Positions 1-7,945 of a stretch of DNA of 35,948 bases are shown here, piece by piece. The notes below the pieces were generated by a model, which was given only the letters and a program-made list of their open reading frames with translations, was not told the DNA's origin and did no database searches. The stretch comes from Actinomycetota bacterium (lineage in GTDB: Bacteria; Actinomycetota; Acidimicrobiia; Spongiisociales; UBA11373), in contig VGBK01000010.1 of assembly GCA_016870535.1 (NCBI GenBank), positions 1-35,948 of the forward strand, given 5' to 3'. Numbering within the stretch: the stretch's first letter is position 1; each line of letters starts with the position of its first letter. The translations under genes were made by a program, and so were the position numbers.

Positions 1-2
1 GT

Positions 3-884
3 CCCCCCGTCGCCTCTCCCAACACCCCCGGCTACGAGGAGCTGGGCAGCATCGTCCCGGGGGACCACACGGACGGCCGGGGACGGGCGGCCGCGCTGTA
101 CCGGCAGGTGATTGAGGGGGGGTCCGCTCTACTCGAAGATGGCACTGAGGCTCCGATCTATCAGGTGACCGAGTGGTACGTCGATGAGGCAACCGGTGAC
201 GTGCTGGAGACGACGTTCTCGCAGACGATCGTCGGCCGTTACGACGTGAGCCAGGCCGTGGTCGTCGTCTCCGACGAAACAATCACCATCGACGGCGCGA
301 TGTTCAGTACCGATGACTATCAGCTGGAGTGGGACGGCGACGATGGCAGCGGAGGTCTCCGCATCGACGCCGAGCCCATGGAGCCGACTGTCACCCTAGG
401 TAGTGAGGTGATCTGGCCCGAGCCGCTCGAACCTGCTGGACCCCAGACGGTGGCAGAACGCTTCGCCCGTGAGGTGCTCGGGTGGGGCAGCCGCACTGCA
501 GCACCCGACCCAGAGGCCGAGCCCAATGCACCCACCTTCGTCACCCTCGACGACGGCCGAGGACACCTGCTGAACATCCTCACGGCGCCGAACGGAGCGG
601 ACGGATGGGGCATCTACCAGATCGGCGACCCCACCGGCCTGGGCGTGGCACCCCTGGGCTATGCCGGCATCAGGCCGCAAGCGGTCGCCGGTGCGACTCG
701 CATCACCATACATGTGACCAACTCGGAGGGATCCACACTGGCCTGGCAGGCCGACCTCACAGGCAGCCCGGGGACCATCGTGCTCCCCCACATCCAAGCC
801 GGAGAGGTAGGCACCCGGCTGGTCCTCTACCAGGACGCCGACGGAAACACCCTCACCGCCAGCGGAAGCCGCGGAGGCCCGTGA
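3..884 (+). CDS. Hypothetical protein, 5' end outside the window
   Basis: The reading frame is open from the left edge of the window to the TGA at 882-884, so the true start lies upstream. The first Met/Val codon inside the window (108) is preceded by plausible in-frame protein and is probably internal. About 293 residues are visible. They are acidic and rich in beta-prone Val/Thr stretches. No transmembrane helix, Cys cluster or catalytic motif stands out, and I recognise no family. A Gly/Asp-rich loop near the middle suggests an extracytoplasmic or surface protein, but the N-terminus that would carry a signal peptide is missing. Codon use looks less GC-extreme than in most genes further right. 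It converges on the CDF exporter with a 64-nt gap. Confidence 0.6.
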   Translation, partial: PPVASPNTPGYEELGSIVPGDHTDGRGRAAALYRQVIEGGSALLEDGTEAPIYQVTEWYVDEATGDVLETTFSQTIVGRYDVSQAVVVVSDETITIDGAMFSTDDYQLEWDGDDGSGGLRIDAEPMEPTVTLGSEVIWPEPLEPAGPQTVAERFAREVLGWGSRTAAPDPEAEPNAPTFVTLDDGRGHLLNILTAPNGADGWGIYQIGDPTGLGVAPLGYAGIRPQAVAGATRITIHVTNSEGSTLAWQADLTGSPGTIVLPHIQAGEVGTRLVLYQDADGNTLTASGSRGGP

Positions 885-948
885 TCAGGGAACTCGAAGC
901 GGACTGAGGCCCCTCGGGATCCCTACCAGGACTTCACTGCGATTCCGT

Positions 949-1983
949 TCAGTCTCTGGACAGTTCCTTCCCCGACAGGGCGTGATGCGCTGTGATCTCG
1001 TGGGCGTCGAGGACCCCGCTCGGGTCGATATGGACCAGGGCGTCGACGGTGAAGAGGAATGCGTGGATGAGATCGTGAGTGATGGTCTGGGCGATCTCAT
1101 GGCCTCGACGGACCGTGAGGCCGGGGTCCACGGCAGCGACGAGGGTGATGAACATGCGATGCCCGTGCCAGCGCATCCGGACGTCGCTGACCGAGGACAC
1201 CCCATCGACTGAACCTGCAACCCGCTCGGCCTCATCTACCAACGAAGGGTCTACCGCATCGAGGATCCGTCCGAAGACTCGGGTAGCGGCATGGCGCAAC
1301 ATCACCAGGATCATCCCGGCAACCACCAGGCCGGCCACCGGATCGACCCAATCGGCGCCCAGCGCGGAGCCCACGCCGGCGACCACCACTGCCAGTGAGG
1401 TCAACGCGTCCGTTCGGGCATGTTGACCATCGGCGATCAACGCCTCCGACGATATCCGGCGGCCAACCCGGATCCGGTACTCGGCCACCAACTCGTTTCC
1501 CACCGCACCGATGAGCCCTGCCGCGATGACCCACGGGATGTGCTCCAGGGATCGCGGATCGAACAGCCTTCGCATCGACTCCCAGGCGACGCCTCCGGCG
1601 GAAACCGCGATCGCCGTCACGATCACCAGCCCGGCAAGGTCCTCAGCGCGACCTAGACCGAAGGTGAACCTCCTCGACGTCTCCCGTCGGCTCAGTGAGA
1701 ACGCGATCCACAGCGGGACGGCCGTCAGCGCGTCGGTCAGGTTGTGGAGGGTGTCGGAGAGCAGCGCCACCGAACCGGTGAACACCACTAGGACCGCCTG
1801 GAGAGCCGCCGTGACCCCCAATCCGGCGAGTGAGACCTTCGAGGCCCGCACGCCCGCCGCACCGGTGTCAGCCAACGGTGTCTCCTGATCATGGGCGTGC
1901 GAGTGCCCTAGCACTCGGCGAAGTCGGTCGGCCAGGCTGTTGTTTCCGTGCCCCTTGCCGTGGTGGTGATCGTGGTCGGCCAT
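949..1983 (-). CDS. Cation diffusion facilitator (CDF) family metal exporter
   Basis: A 344-residue inner-membrane antiporter of the CDF family, expected to export Zn2+ or a similar divalent cation in exchange for protons. The N-terminus is His-rich (MADHDHHHGKGHG, then HSHAHD near residues 27-32), as in many zinc CDFs. About six hydrophobic segments follow from residue 50 to 225. The two intramembrane metal sites are visible: H80-x3-D84 (HNLTD) and H188-x3-D192 (HARTD). This is the HD-HD pattern usually linked to zinc specificity. A cytoplasmic ferredoxin-like C-terminal domain follows, with further His residues. The start ATG has no clear Shine-Dalgarno sequence. The gene stands alone, converging with the gene on its left. 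Family is certain; the metal is inferred. Confidence 0.93.
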   Translation of the reverse strand: MADHDHHHGKGHGNNSLADRLRRVLGHSHAHDQETPLADTGAAGVRASKVSLAGLGVTAALQAVLVVFTGSVALLSDTLHNLTDALTAVPLWIAFSLSRRETSRRFTFGLGRAEDLAGLVIVTAIAVSAGGVAWESMRRLFDPRSLEHIPWVIAAGLIGAVGNELVAEYRIRVGRRISSEALIADGQHARTDALTSLAVVVAGVGSALGADWVDPVAGLVVAGMILVMLRHAATRVFGRILDAVDPSLVDEAERVAGSVDGVSSVSDVRMRWHGHRMFITLVAAVDPGLTVRRGHEIAQTITHDLIHAFLFTVDALVHIDPSGVLDAHEITAHHALSGKELSRD

Positions 1984-2097
1984 GAAGGAACGGGCACGAT
2001 ACGGCCACCAGGTCTGGGAGGGAAGTTGCCACCTCCTCGCAACAGGTCGATTCCCTCAGGACCCCGACGCCCGCCGTGGAGAGGAAGCTCCTGCCCC

Positions 2098-2691
2098 CTA
2101 CATCTCCCGGCGGCCGACCAGGGCCCGGCCCAGGGTCAGTTCGTCGGCGTAGTCGAGGTCGCCCCCCACCGGCAGGCCGCTGGCGAGGCGGGTCACCTTG
2201 ACCCCTTCAGGCTTGAGGACCTTGGCCAGGTAGAGGGCGGTGGTGTCGCCCTCCACCGTGGGGTTGGTGGCCACGATCACCTCGGTGATGCCTTCGCCGT
2301 GCACCCGGTCGAGCAACTCCCGGAAGCGGAGGCGCTCGGGCCCGATGCCCTCGATGGGGGAGATGGCCCCGCCGAGGACGTGGTAGCGGCCGCGGAACTC
2401 CCGGGTGCGCTCCACCACCACGATGTCCTGGGCTCGTTCCACGACGCACACCACCGACGGGTCGCGCCTCAGGTCACGGCAGAAGACGCACTCGTCGGCG
2501 TCGGTGACGTTGAAGCAGCGGCGGCAGGGGCGCACCTGCTCGCGCATCTCGACTATGGAACGGCTGAGGCGGCGGGCGTCCTCCTCCTCCACCGTGAGCA
2601 GGTGGAAGGCGAGGCGCTGCGCGCTCTTACGGCCGATCCCGGGGAGTCGGGCCAGGTCGTCGATGAGCCGCTGGATGGGGGGCTCGAACAT
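2098..2691 (-). CDS. recR: Recombination mediator RecR
   Basis: RecR, 197 residues, the usual length. It works with RecF and RecO in loading RecA at gapped DNA. Visible elements in order: helix-hairpin-helix ([13 protein letters not shown], residues 16-28), a four-Cys zinc site (C56-x2-C59 and C68-x2-C71), a Toprim domain (about 80-170, with VVERAQD and a Thr-Asn-Pro-rich segment), and the conserved C-terminal end with [13 protein letters not shown]. Its ATG overlaps the TGA of the upstream ybaB gene by one base (TGATG), so the two are probably translationally coupled. The order dnaX-ybaB-recR is the classical bacterial arrangement. Confidence 0.97.
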   Translation of the reverse strand: MFEPPIQRLIDDLARLPGIGRKSAQRLAFHLLTVEEEDARRLSRSIVEMREQVRPCRRCFNVTDADECVFCRDLRRDPSVVCVVERAQDIVVVERTREFRGRYHVLGGAISPIEGIGPERLRFRELLDRVHGEGITEVIVATNPTVEGDTTALYLAKVLKPEGVKVTRLASGLPVGGDLDYADELTLGRALVGRREM

Positions 2692-3089
2692 CAGCCCAGC
2701 AGCCCGCGCAGGTCGTCGAGGTCCAGACCGGGGGCGCCCTCGGGCCCGAGCCCCACGGAGACGGTGGCCGCCTCCTGCATCCGGCGCCAGGCCTGGTTGA
2801 CGGCAGCCACCACCAGGTCGCCCGCCATGTCGGGGTCCGACGGGTCGAGGGCCGCCGGGTCGAAACGCACCGACTCCAGTTCGCCGGTGCCGCGTAACAC
2901 GGCGGTCACCGCCCCGCCGCCCGCGGTACCGGTGAAGGTGCGCTCGGCCAGGGCGGCCCGCTGCGCCTCCAGGTGCTGCTGCATCTCGGCGGCGCGGCGA
3001 GCCAGGGATTCCAGCGAGGGCATGCCCCCGCCCGGGCGCCCGGCCGCCGGGTAGCCCCCGGGAACCCGCCGCGGAGTCTTCTTGGCCAT
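2691..3089 (-). CDS. YbaB/EbfC family nucleoid-associated protein
   Basis: A 132-residue small DNA-binding protein of the YbaB/EbfC family, which dimerises and coats DNA. The core (about residues 24-132) has the typical amphipathic first helix ([19 protein letters not shown]) followed by a beta sheet with the [11 protein letters not shown] and ELESVRFDP segments. The first 22 residues form a Gly/Pro/Arg-rich extension not seen in the short E. coli protein. It sits between dnaX (15-nt gap) and recR (1-nt overlap), the standard context. No good Shine-Dalgarno sequence precedes the ATG, so coupling to dnaX is likely. Confidence 0.93.
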   Translation of the reverse strand: MAKKTPRRVPGGYPAAGRPGGGMPSLESLARRAAEMQQHLEAQRAALAERTFTGTAGGGAVTAVLRGTGELESVRFDPAALDPSDPDMAGDLVVAAVNQAWRRMQEAATVSVGLGPEGAPGLDLDDLRGLLG

Positions 3090-3104
3090 TAGGAGGACAG
3101 AGTA

Positions 3105-5000
3105 TCAGCGCCCCGGCGGCGGGCGGCGGCTGCTTCCCCGGCTGCGATCCGGCGGGGGCGGCGGGGAGACGACCTCGCCGCCGAAGATCTCGGTCATCAC
3201 CGCGGTGGGGTCGGCGGGTGCCGGGTCGTCGCCGAGCAACTGGTCCTTGTCGGGGGCCCGCGCCGGTGCGGCGGCAGGTTGCTCACCGTCGCCGGGCCGG
3301 TAAGACACCGTCACCGTTCCGCCGAGGAGGGCGCTCGCGATGCGGCCGACCAGGCCCTCGAGCTCGCGGTCCTCAACCAGTTGCGCCAGGTGGAAGTGGA
3401 GCCCGGCGGGCACTTCGAGCCAGAACCGCGAGCCTTCGACGGCGGCAGGCCGGCAGGCGCGGAAGAGGGCATGGCGGCGGGGGCCGGCGTCGAGGCGCAC
3501 CCGCTCGACCAGAGCCGGCCACACCGCCTCGAGGGCGGCCAGGTCGAGGGGTGCGGCTGGGGCTGCCACCGGGTCGCCGGAGGCCGTAGTGGCGTCTTGC
3601 GGGGTTGGGGGGGTCGCCTCCGGCGGGGCCGGTTCCTCGCGCCGGCCGGAAGCCGCCGCGGCCGCCGGTTCCTTGGGGGCGGCCTTCGCCGCGGCGCGAC
3701 GGGTTGGTCCGGCAGGGGCCCGAGGGGCGGCGGCGGGGGGGCCCGTTGGAGCCGGGGCGGCACCGGGCGCGGGTTCCGCCGGGAGCGGGGTGCGGCCGGG
3801 ATCGGACAGAGCGGTGAGGGGAGGGAGAGTCGCTGTGTCCCCGGAGCGGTGCAGGCGCTCTTCGAGGCGGTCGAGGCGCGACGCCAGGGAGGCCGGGTCT
3901 ACCGCCGTCTCGGGCCGGGTCAGGCGCAGCAGGGCGAGTTCCACCACCAGTCGCTCCTCGCGCCCGTCGCGCAGCGCCGCCAGGGCATCTCCCAGCACCT
4001 CCACCGCCCGCAGGACGTCGCTGTTGTCGAGGACGCGGGCCTGAGCCCGCCATTCGGCGATGACCTCGGCCGGTTCGTCCACGATCTCCTCGACCTTGGG
4101 GGCGTAGCGGGTGAGGAAGACGCCGCGGAAGAACTCGATGGCGTCGGCCACGAAACGGCGCAGGTCGGCCCCCTCGGAGGCGAGCGAAGCCGCCAGGGTG
4201 AGGGCGCCCGGGGCGTCGCGCTCGGAGATGGTGGCCGCCAGGCGGGTGAAGGCGTCGCTGGGGGCCAGGCCCAGGGTCCGGGTGACCCCCCGCGCCTCGA
4301 CCTTGCCTCCGCCGAGGGCGGCGACCTGTTCGAGGAGGCCGAGGGCGTCGCGGACCGAACCGCGCGCGTGCCGGGCGATGAGAGCCAGGCCGTCGGGCGC
4401 CGCCTGGTAGCGCTCGCGTGAGGCGATGTCGCCGAGATGGGCGATCAGGGCGTCCGAGCCGACCGGGCGGAAGTCGAAGCGCTGGGCCCGGCTGCGGATG
4501 GTGTCGGGCAGCTTGTAGGGCTCGGTGGTGGCGAGCACGAAGAAGGCGTGCTCGGGCGGCTCTTCGAGGGTCTTGAGCAGGGCATTGGCCGCGGCTCGGG
4601 AGAGCATGTGGGCCTCGTCGAGGATGTAGACCCGGTGGGCGCCCCCCGTCGACGCCACCGTGCCCACGTTGGCCCGGATCTCGCGCACGTCCTCGACCTT
4701 GTTGTGGGAGGCGGCGTCGAGTTCGATGACGTCGAGGGAGGAGCCCTCGGTGATGGCCAGGCACGAGGGACAGCGGTTGCAGGGCTCGCCGTCGGCTCCC
4801 CGGTCGGGGCAGTTCAGCACCTTGGCGATGATGCGGGCCGTGGTGGTCTTGCCGGTGCCCCGGGGCCCGGCGAACAGGTAGGCGTGGACCAGACGGCCCT
4901 GCTGGACTTCGCGCGCCAGGGTCAGAGTGACGTGCTCCTGGCCGACGATGTCGCCGAAGCGCTGCGGCCGGTACTTGCGATAGAGCGCCTGGTAAGCCAC
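3105..5000 (-). CDS. dnaX: DNA polymerase III subunit gamma/tau
   Basis: The clamp-loader ATPase that opens the beta sliding clamp and holds the replicative polymerase, 631 residues. The AAA+ part shows Walker A (GPRGTGKTT, 45-53), a zinc-binding insertion (Cys64, 74, 77, 80), Walker B (LDEAH, 127-131), sensor 1 (ATTEPYK) and an Arg-finger segment SRAQR. Domain III follows to about residue 370, then a long Ala/Pro-rich linker and a tau-type C-terminal region. Start is GTG at 4998-5000, giving the family-typical [13 protein letters not shown]. No Shine-Dalgarno sequence is present; a TAACCT box lies 6 nt before the GTG, suggesting a leaderless mRNA. It leads the dnaX-ybaB-recR unit. Confidence 0.97.
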   Translation of the reverse strand: MAYQALYRKYRPQRFGDIVGQEHVTLTLAREVQQGRLVHAYLFAGPRGTGKTTTARIIAKVLNCPDRGADGEPCNRCPSCLAITEGSSLDVIELDAASHNKVEDVREIRANVGTVASTGGAHRVYILDEAHMLSRAAANALLKTLEEPPEHAFFVLATTEPYKLPDTIRSRAQRFDFRPVGSDALIAHLGDIASRERYQAAPDGLALIARHARGSVRDALGLLEQVAALGGGKVEARGVTRTLGLAPSDAFTRLAATISERDAPGALTLAASLASEGADLRRFVADAIEFFRGVFLTRYAPKVEEIVDEPAEVIAEWRAQARVLDNSDVLRAVEVLGDALAALRDGREERLVVELALLRLTRPETAVDPASLASRLDRLEERLHRSGDTATLPPLTALSDPGRTPLPAEPAPGAAPAPTGPPAAAPRAPAGPTRRAAAKAAPKEPAAAAASGRREEPAPPEATPPTPQDATTASGDPVAAPAAPLDLAALEAVWPALVERVRLDAGPRRHALFRACRPAAVEGSRFWLEVPAGLHFHLAQLVEDRELEGLVGRIASALLGGTVTVSYRPGDGEQPAAAPARAPDKDQLLGDDPAPADPTAVMTEIFGGEVVSPPPPPDRSRGSSRRPPPGR

Positions 5001-5006
5001 GGGCCG

Positions 5007-5012
5007 AGGTTA
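5007..5012 (-). promoter_or_regulatory. Predicted -10 box of a leaderless dnaX promoter
   Basis: On the minus strand TAACCT is followed by six bases (CGGCCC) and the GTG start of dnaX. TAnnnT about 6-7 nt before a start codon is the known arrangement for leaderless actinobacterial transcripts. No convincing -35 box is visible. Inference from pattern only. Confidence 0.45.
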
Positions 5013-5128
5013 ACAACCGGGGGTGTCGAGAAGGCGGGGCGGCCCGCTCGGCGGGATCTCCGGATTGGGAAGGCCGGCGTCCCCGCAACCCGGTAAGGTC
5101 GCCGCCATCAGCGGTACCGGGGTGGAGG

Positions 5129-5605
5129 ATGGTCAGGCCCAGCTGGGACGAGTACTTCCTGGGGCTCGTGGATCAGGTGGCCGCCCGGGCCACCTGCGAC
5201 CGGGGCCAGAGCGGCTGCGTGGTGGTCCGGGACAAGCGGATCATCTGCACGGGGTACGTCGGGTCGCCCTCGGGCCTGCCGCACTGCGACGACGTCGGCC
5301 ATGATCTACGCCGGGTGATCGACGAGGACGGCACCGTCCGCCGGCACTGCGTGCGGACCGTCCATGCCGAGCAGAACGCCATCTGCCAGGCAGCGCGCTA
5401 CGGGCTGGCGCTGGCCGACACCACCCTGTACTGCTCCATGGAGCCTTGCCGGGTGTGTGCCCTGCTCATCGCTTCCACGGGGATCACCCGGGTGGTGGCG
5501 CGCCGTCGCTACCACGCCGGGCAGGACACCCGCGAGATCCTGGCCCGGGCCGGGGTCGAACTGGTCGTGATGGACGACTCCGTCACTGTCTACGAAGACC
5601 AGTAG
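5129..5605 (+). CDS. Deoxycytidylate (dCMP) deaminase family protein
   Basis: A 158-residue zinc-dependent deaminase matching the dCMP deaminase/ComEB family, which converts dCMP to dUMP for thymidylate synthesis. Zinc and proton-transfer residues are in place: H79-A-E81 (TVHAEQN) and P106-C107-x2-C110 (EPCRVC). The N-terminal PSWDEYF and the GY-GSPSGLPHC segment are family hallmarks. The start ATG follows GGTGGAGG immediately, an unusually close Shine-Dalgarno; a TAAGGT box at 5094-5099 could be the -10 of its own promoter. Monocistronic, divergent from dnaX. ComEB-like proteins share the motifs, so the physiological substrate is inferred. Confidence 0.92.
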   Translation: MVRPSWDEYFLGLVDQVAARATCDRGQSGCVVVRDKRIICTGYVGSPSGLPHCDDVGHDLRRVIDEDGTVRRHCVRTVHAEQNAICQAARYGLALADTTLYCSMEPCRVCALLIASTGITRVVARRRYHAGQDTREILARAGVELVVMDDSVTVYEDQ

Positions 5606-5647
5606 GCATCCGGAACGGGCCCCGGTGGCCCGACCCCTGCCGGGTCC

Positions 5648-6532
5648 CTAGCAGCCCTCGAGGAAGGACAGGATCTGCTCGGCCCTTCCCAGGATGGCGT
5701 GGCCTTCGCCGTCGAGGAGGTGCACCTCGGCGTGCGGGACCACCCGGGCCAGGCGGCGGGCGGAGGCCTCGGCGCGGATCAGGACGTCGCCCGTCCCGGC
5801 GAAGAACTGGACCGGCATGTGGAGGCGCCCCAACTCCTCGTGGGTGAACACCCGCGGCCGCTCGAGCGGCGGGCGGTAGTGGCGGGCGACCAGGCGGCCG
5901 AACTCCAGAACGGGGAGCGGGACCTCCCGGCCGCCGAAAACCATTCGCTGGGTGCGATCCGAGCCCCACTTGCCGAGGAGCGACAGGGGCAGGGCCTTGA
6001 GCCCAAAGCTTCCTCTTACCGGAGCCAGCCCGGAGGGAGCAAGCAGCGACAGCCCGCGGACGCGATCGGGATGGCGGACGGCGAAGTCGAGCGCGGCCCA
6101 GCCCCCCAGCGACAGGCCCACCATCCGCACCGTCGTCGCCCCCAACTCGTCGAGGAGGCCGTGCAGCCAGTCCGCCATTTCCGACCCGGAAAGTGACAGG
6201 GGCGGCCCCTCGCTCAAGCCGGGGTGGCCGGGGATGTCGGCGGCGACGACACGGAACGCGCTCGCCCAGACGGGGATGTCCCCCAGCCAGGTGGCGGAGT
6301 TGGCGACGGAACCGTGGAGCAGCAGCACGACCTCGCCGCCCGCCGGCCCGGTCTCGATCAGGTGGGTGCGCCCCTCCCGGGAGAGGACGAAGCGGCGGCG
6401 CAGGCCCGGCGCCTCCTCCAGCACCCGCCGGTAGAAGCCCTCGACGAGCAGGCGGCCCGCATCGCTCCGGTAGATCGCTCGCCGCGCCGACAGGGCCGAC
6501 TCCTCTCGACCGAGGGGGTCGCGCCCGGTCAC
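5648..6532 (-). CDS. Alpha/beta hydrolase fold protein
   Basis: A 294-residue alpha/beta hydrolase. The oxyanion segment is LLHGS (71-75); the nucleophile elbow is GLSLGG with Ser141; the acid is probably Asp249 (GTGDVLI); the catalytic His is His278 (GEGHAIL). A cap region lies between about 170 and 235. No signal peptide. I chose the GTG at 6530-6532, which overlaps the stop of the upstream HTH gene by 4 nt (GTGA); the frame stays open further upstream, but there it only shadows the HTH gene. Start-stop overlap implies co-transcription and coupled translation with that regulator. The substrate cannot be read from sequence; esterase, lipase and C-C hydrolase activities are all possible. Confidence 0.88.
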   Translation of the reverse strand: MTGRDPLGREESALSARRAIYRSDAGRLLVEGFYRRVLEEAPGLRRRFVLSREGRTHLIETGPAGGEVVLLLHGSVANSATWLGDIPVWASAFRVVAADIPGHPGLSEGPPLSLSGSEMADWLHGLLDELGATTVRMVGLSLGGWAALDFAVRHPDRVRGLSLLAPSGLAPVRGSFGLKALPLSLLGKWGSDRTQRMVFGGREVPLPVLEFGRLVARHYRPPLERPRVFTHEELGRLHMPVQFFAGTGDVLIRAEASARRLARVVPHAEVHLLDGEGHAILGRAEQILSFLEGC

Positions 6533-6969
6533 CAGCCGTCTCCCGGGGCGGCCAGGACCTCCAGGCACTCGAGAAGGGCGCGGATGAACTGCGGGCTCCC
6601 ATGGAGCACGAAGCGAGCTCGACGGGTCTCGGGATGGAAGATCAGGTCGTAGCGGGCGTTCCCCCAAGCCGGGTCTCTCCCGTTGAGGATGGCCAGGATG
6701 CTGTTGGAGAGGCGCGACATCTCCTCGGAGGTAGCGTCCTCGAGCTCGATCACCGCCGAGACGTGAATCCGGTCGGCCACGGGGATGTCGCTCCGAACCT
6801 CGCCGGGCCGTCCGGCGAGTTCGGCATGGGCATACTCGCGGAGATCCTCCCGGCGGACCCGCCACTCGCGACCGATCTTCTGCGCCCTGATCCGGCCCTC
6901 CCGGATGAACCGGCGCACCGTCTTCGGGTGGAGGTCCAGGATCTGGGCGACCTCGGTGACTGTGTACAC
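6529..6969 (-). CDS. Excisionase-type helix-turn-helix protein with unrecognised C-terminal domain
   Basis: A 146-residue protein. Residues 1-50 form a MerR/excisionase-like DNA-binding domain (TVTEVAQILDLHPKTVRRFI, then GRIRAQKIGREWRVRREDL). Residues 65-140 form a separate alpha/beta domain, with ISAVIELED-like strands and a YDLIFHPETRRARFVLHG hairpin, that I do not recognise; it might bind a ligand or mediate dimerisation. Start GTG at 6967-6969 with AGGGA six bases upstream. It heads a two-gene unit with the alpha/beta hydrolase (4-nt GTGA overlap). There is no integrase nearby, so a role as phage excisionase is unlikely; a local transcription regulator of the hydrolase is the simplest inference. 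Confidence 0.82.
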   Translation of the reverse strand: MYTVTEVAQILDLHPKTVRRFIREGRIRAQKIGREWRVRREDLREYAHAELAGRPGEVRSDIPVADRIHVSAVIELEDATSEEMSRLSNSILAILNGRDPAWGNARYDLIFHPETRRARFVLHGSPQFIRALLECLEVLAAPGDGW

Positions 6970-6975
6970 GACAGA

Positions 6976-7025
6976 TCCCTAATATTCCTCTACGAGTCTC
7001 AACAATAGCACTTTAAGGAATTATA
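6976..7025 (-). promoter_or_regulatory. AT-rich promoter region and RBS of the HTH-hydrolase unit
   Basis: This is one of the few AT-rich stretches of the window. The minus strand holds a perfect TATAAT at 7020-7025, about 50 nt before the GTG, and AGGGA at 6976-6980 as ribosome binding site. I see no good -35 box at 16-18 nt spacing, because that space is occupied by the nadC terminator stem. The -10 assignment is tentative. Confidence 0.4.
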
Positions 7026-7030
7026 AAGAA

Positions 7031-7050
7031 CCCTCTGTGAGGGCAGAGGG
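7031..7050 (-). terminator. Rho-independent terminator downstream of nadC
   Basis: Perfect 7-bp stem (CCCTCTG at 7031-7037 with CAGAGGG at 7044-7050) around a 6-nt loop. On the minus strand it is followed by TTCTTTATAATT, a reasonable T-rich tail. It lies 37 nt past the nadC stop codon and would end the nrtR-nadABC transcript. Confidence 0.7.
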
Positions 7051-7087
7051 CGGAGGCATCGAGGAAGGCGAGCAACCCGCCCGGCCG

Positions 7088-7945
7088 CTACCCCACCACC
7101 ACGTCCAGCGCCACGTCGAGGGCCGGCACGCTGTGGGTCAGCCACCCCAGCGAGAGGACGTCGACCCCGGTGGCGGCGACCTGCGCCACGTTGTCCGGAG
7201 TGATACCCCCCGACGCTTCCAGGATTGCCCGTCCCGCTGCCAGGGCCACCGCTTCCCGCATCTGCTCCGGGCTCATGTTGTCGAGGAGGATCACCTCGGC
7301 CCCGGCGTCGAGGGCCTCCTGCACCTGGGCCGGGCTGGTGACCTCGACCTCCACCTTCACCAGGTGCCCCACCGCCGCCTTGGCCCGGCGCACCGCCTCG
7401 CCCACACTGCCGGCCACCGCCGCGTGGTTGTCCTTGATGAGCACGGCGTCGTCGAGGCCGAAGCGGTGGTTGCGCCCGCCTCCCACGCGGACGGCGTACT
7501 TCTCCAGCGCCCGCAGCCCCGGGGTGGTCTTGCGGGTGTCGGCGATGGTCGCCCCGGTGCCCGCCACCAGGGCCACCACCCGCCGGGTCTGGGTGGCGAT
7601 GCCGCAGAGACGCCCGAGGAGGTTCAGCGCCACCCGTTCCGCCGACAGGATGGGGCGGGCCGGGCCCGACACCACCGCCAGCACCGTGGCGGCGGCCACG
7701 TCGTCGCCGTCGCCGGCGCGGTACTCGATCTGCACCCGGGGGTCGAGCAGGGTGAAGGCCCGGCAGACGATCTCGAGGCCGGCCACCCGGCCTTCCTCGC
7801 GGGCGACGAGGCGGGCGACGGCCGCGGCGTCGACGGGCACCACGGCTTGGGTGGTGACATCCCCCGCCCGGCCCAGGTCCTCGCGGAGGGCCGTCTCGAG
7901 CAGCGGTTCGTAGAGCAAGGGCGGCGGGGGGCGGAAGTCGATCAC
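7088..7945 (-). CDS. nadC: Nicotinate-nucleotide diphosphorylase (carboxylating), quinolinate phosphoribosyltransferase
   Basis: Converts quinolinate and PRPP to nicotinate mononucleotide, CO2 and PPi, the third step of de novo NAD synthesis. 285 residues, the usual length. Family motifs: ALREDLGRAGDVTT near the N-terminus, the PRPP/quinolinate-binding ADTRKTTPGLR, GGGRNHR and IKDNH, the EVEV strand, ILLDNMSP and the ASGGI-type loop near the end. Start is GTG at 7943-7945, overlapping the nadB stop by 4 nt (GTGA); the open frame extends upstream only as a shadow of nadB. Last gene of the nad unit, followed by a hairpin terminator. Confidence 0.96.
   Translation of the reverse strand: MIDFRPPPPLLYEPLLETALREDLGRAGDVTTQAVVPVDAAAVARLVAREEGRVAGLEIVCRAFTLLDPRVQIEYRAGDGDDVAAATVLAVVSGPARPILSAERVALNLLGRLCGIATQTRRVVALVAGTGATIADTRKTTPGLRALEKYAVRVGGGRNHRFGLDDAVLIKDNHAAVAGSVGEAVRRAKAAVGHLVKVEVEVTSPAQVQEALDAGAEVILLDNMSPEQMREAVALAAGRAILEASGGITPDNVAQVAATGVDVLSLGWLTHSVPALDVALDVVVG

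Noticed and set aside
1-2000. Left end as a transferred island because of milder GC bias
   Set aside because: The difference is modest, there are no mobile genes or repeats at a boundary, and the CDF gene is ordinary.
5001-5128. SRP RNA or tRNA next to dnaX
   Set aside because: In actinobacteria such genes often lie near dnaX, but the SRP core motif and any cloverleaf are absent here.
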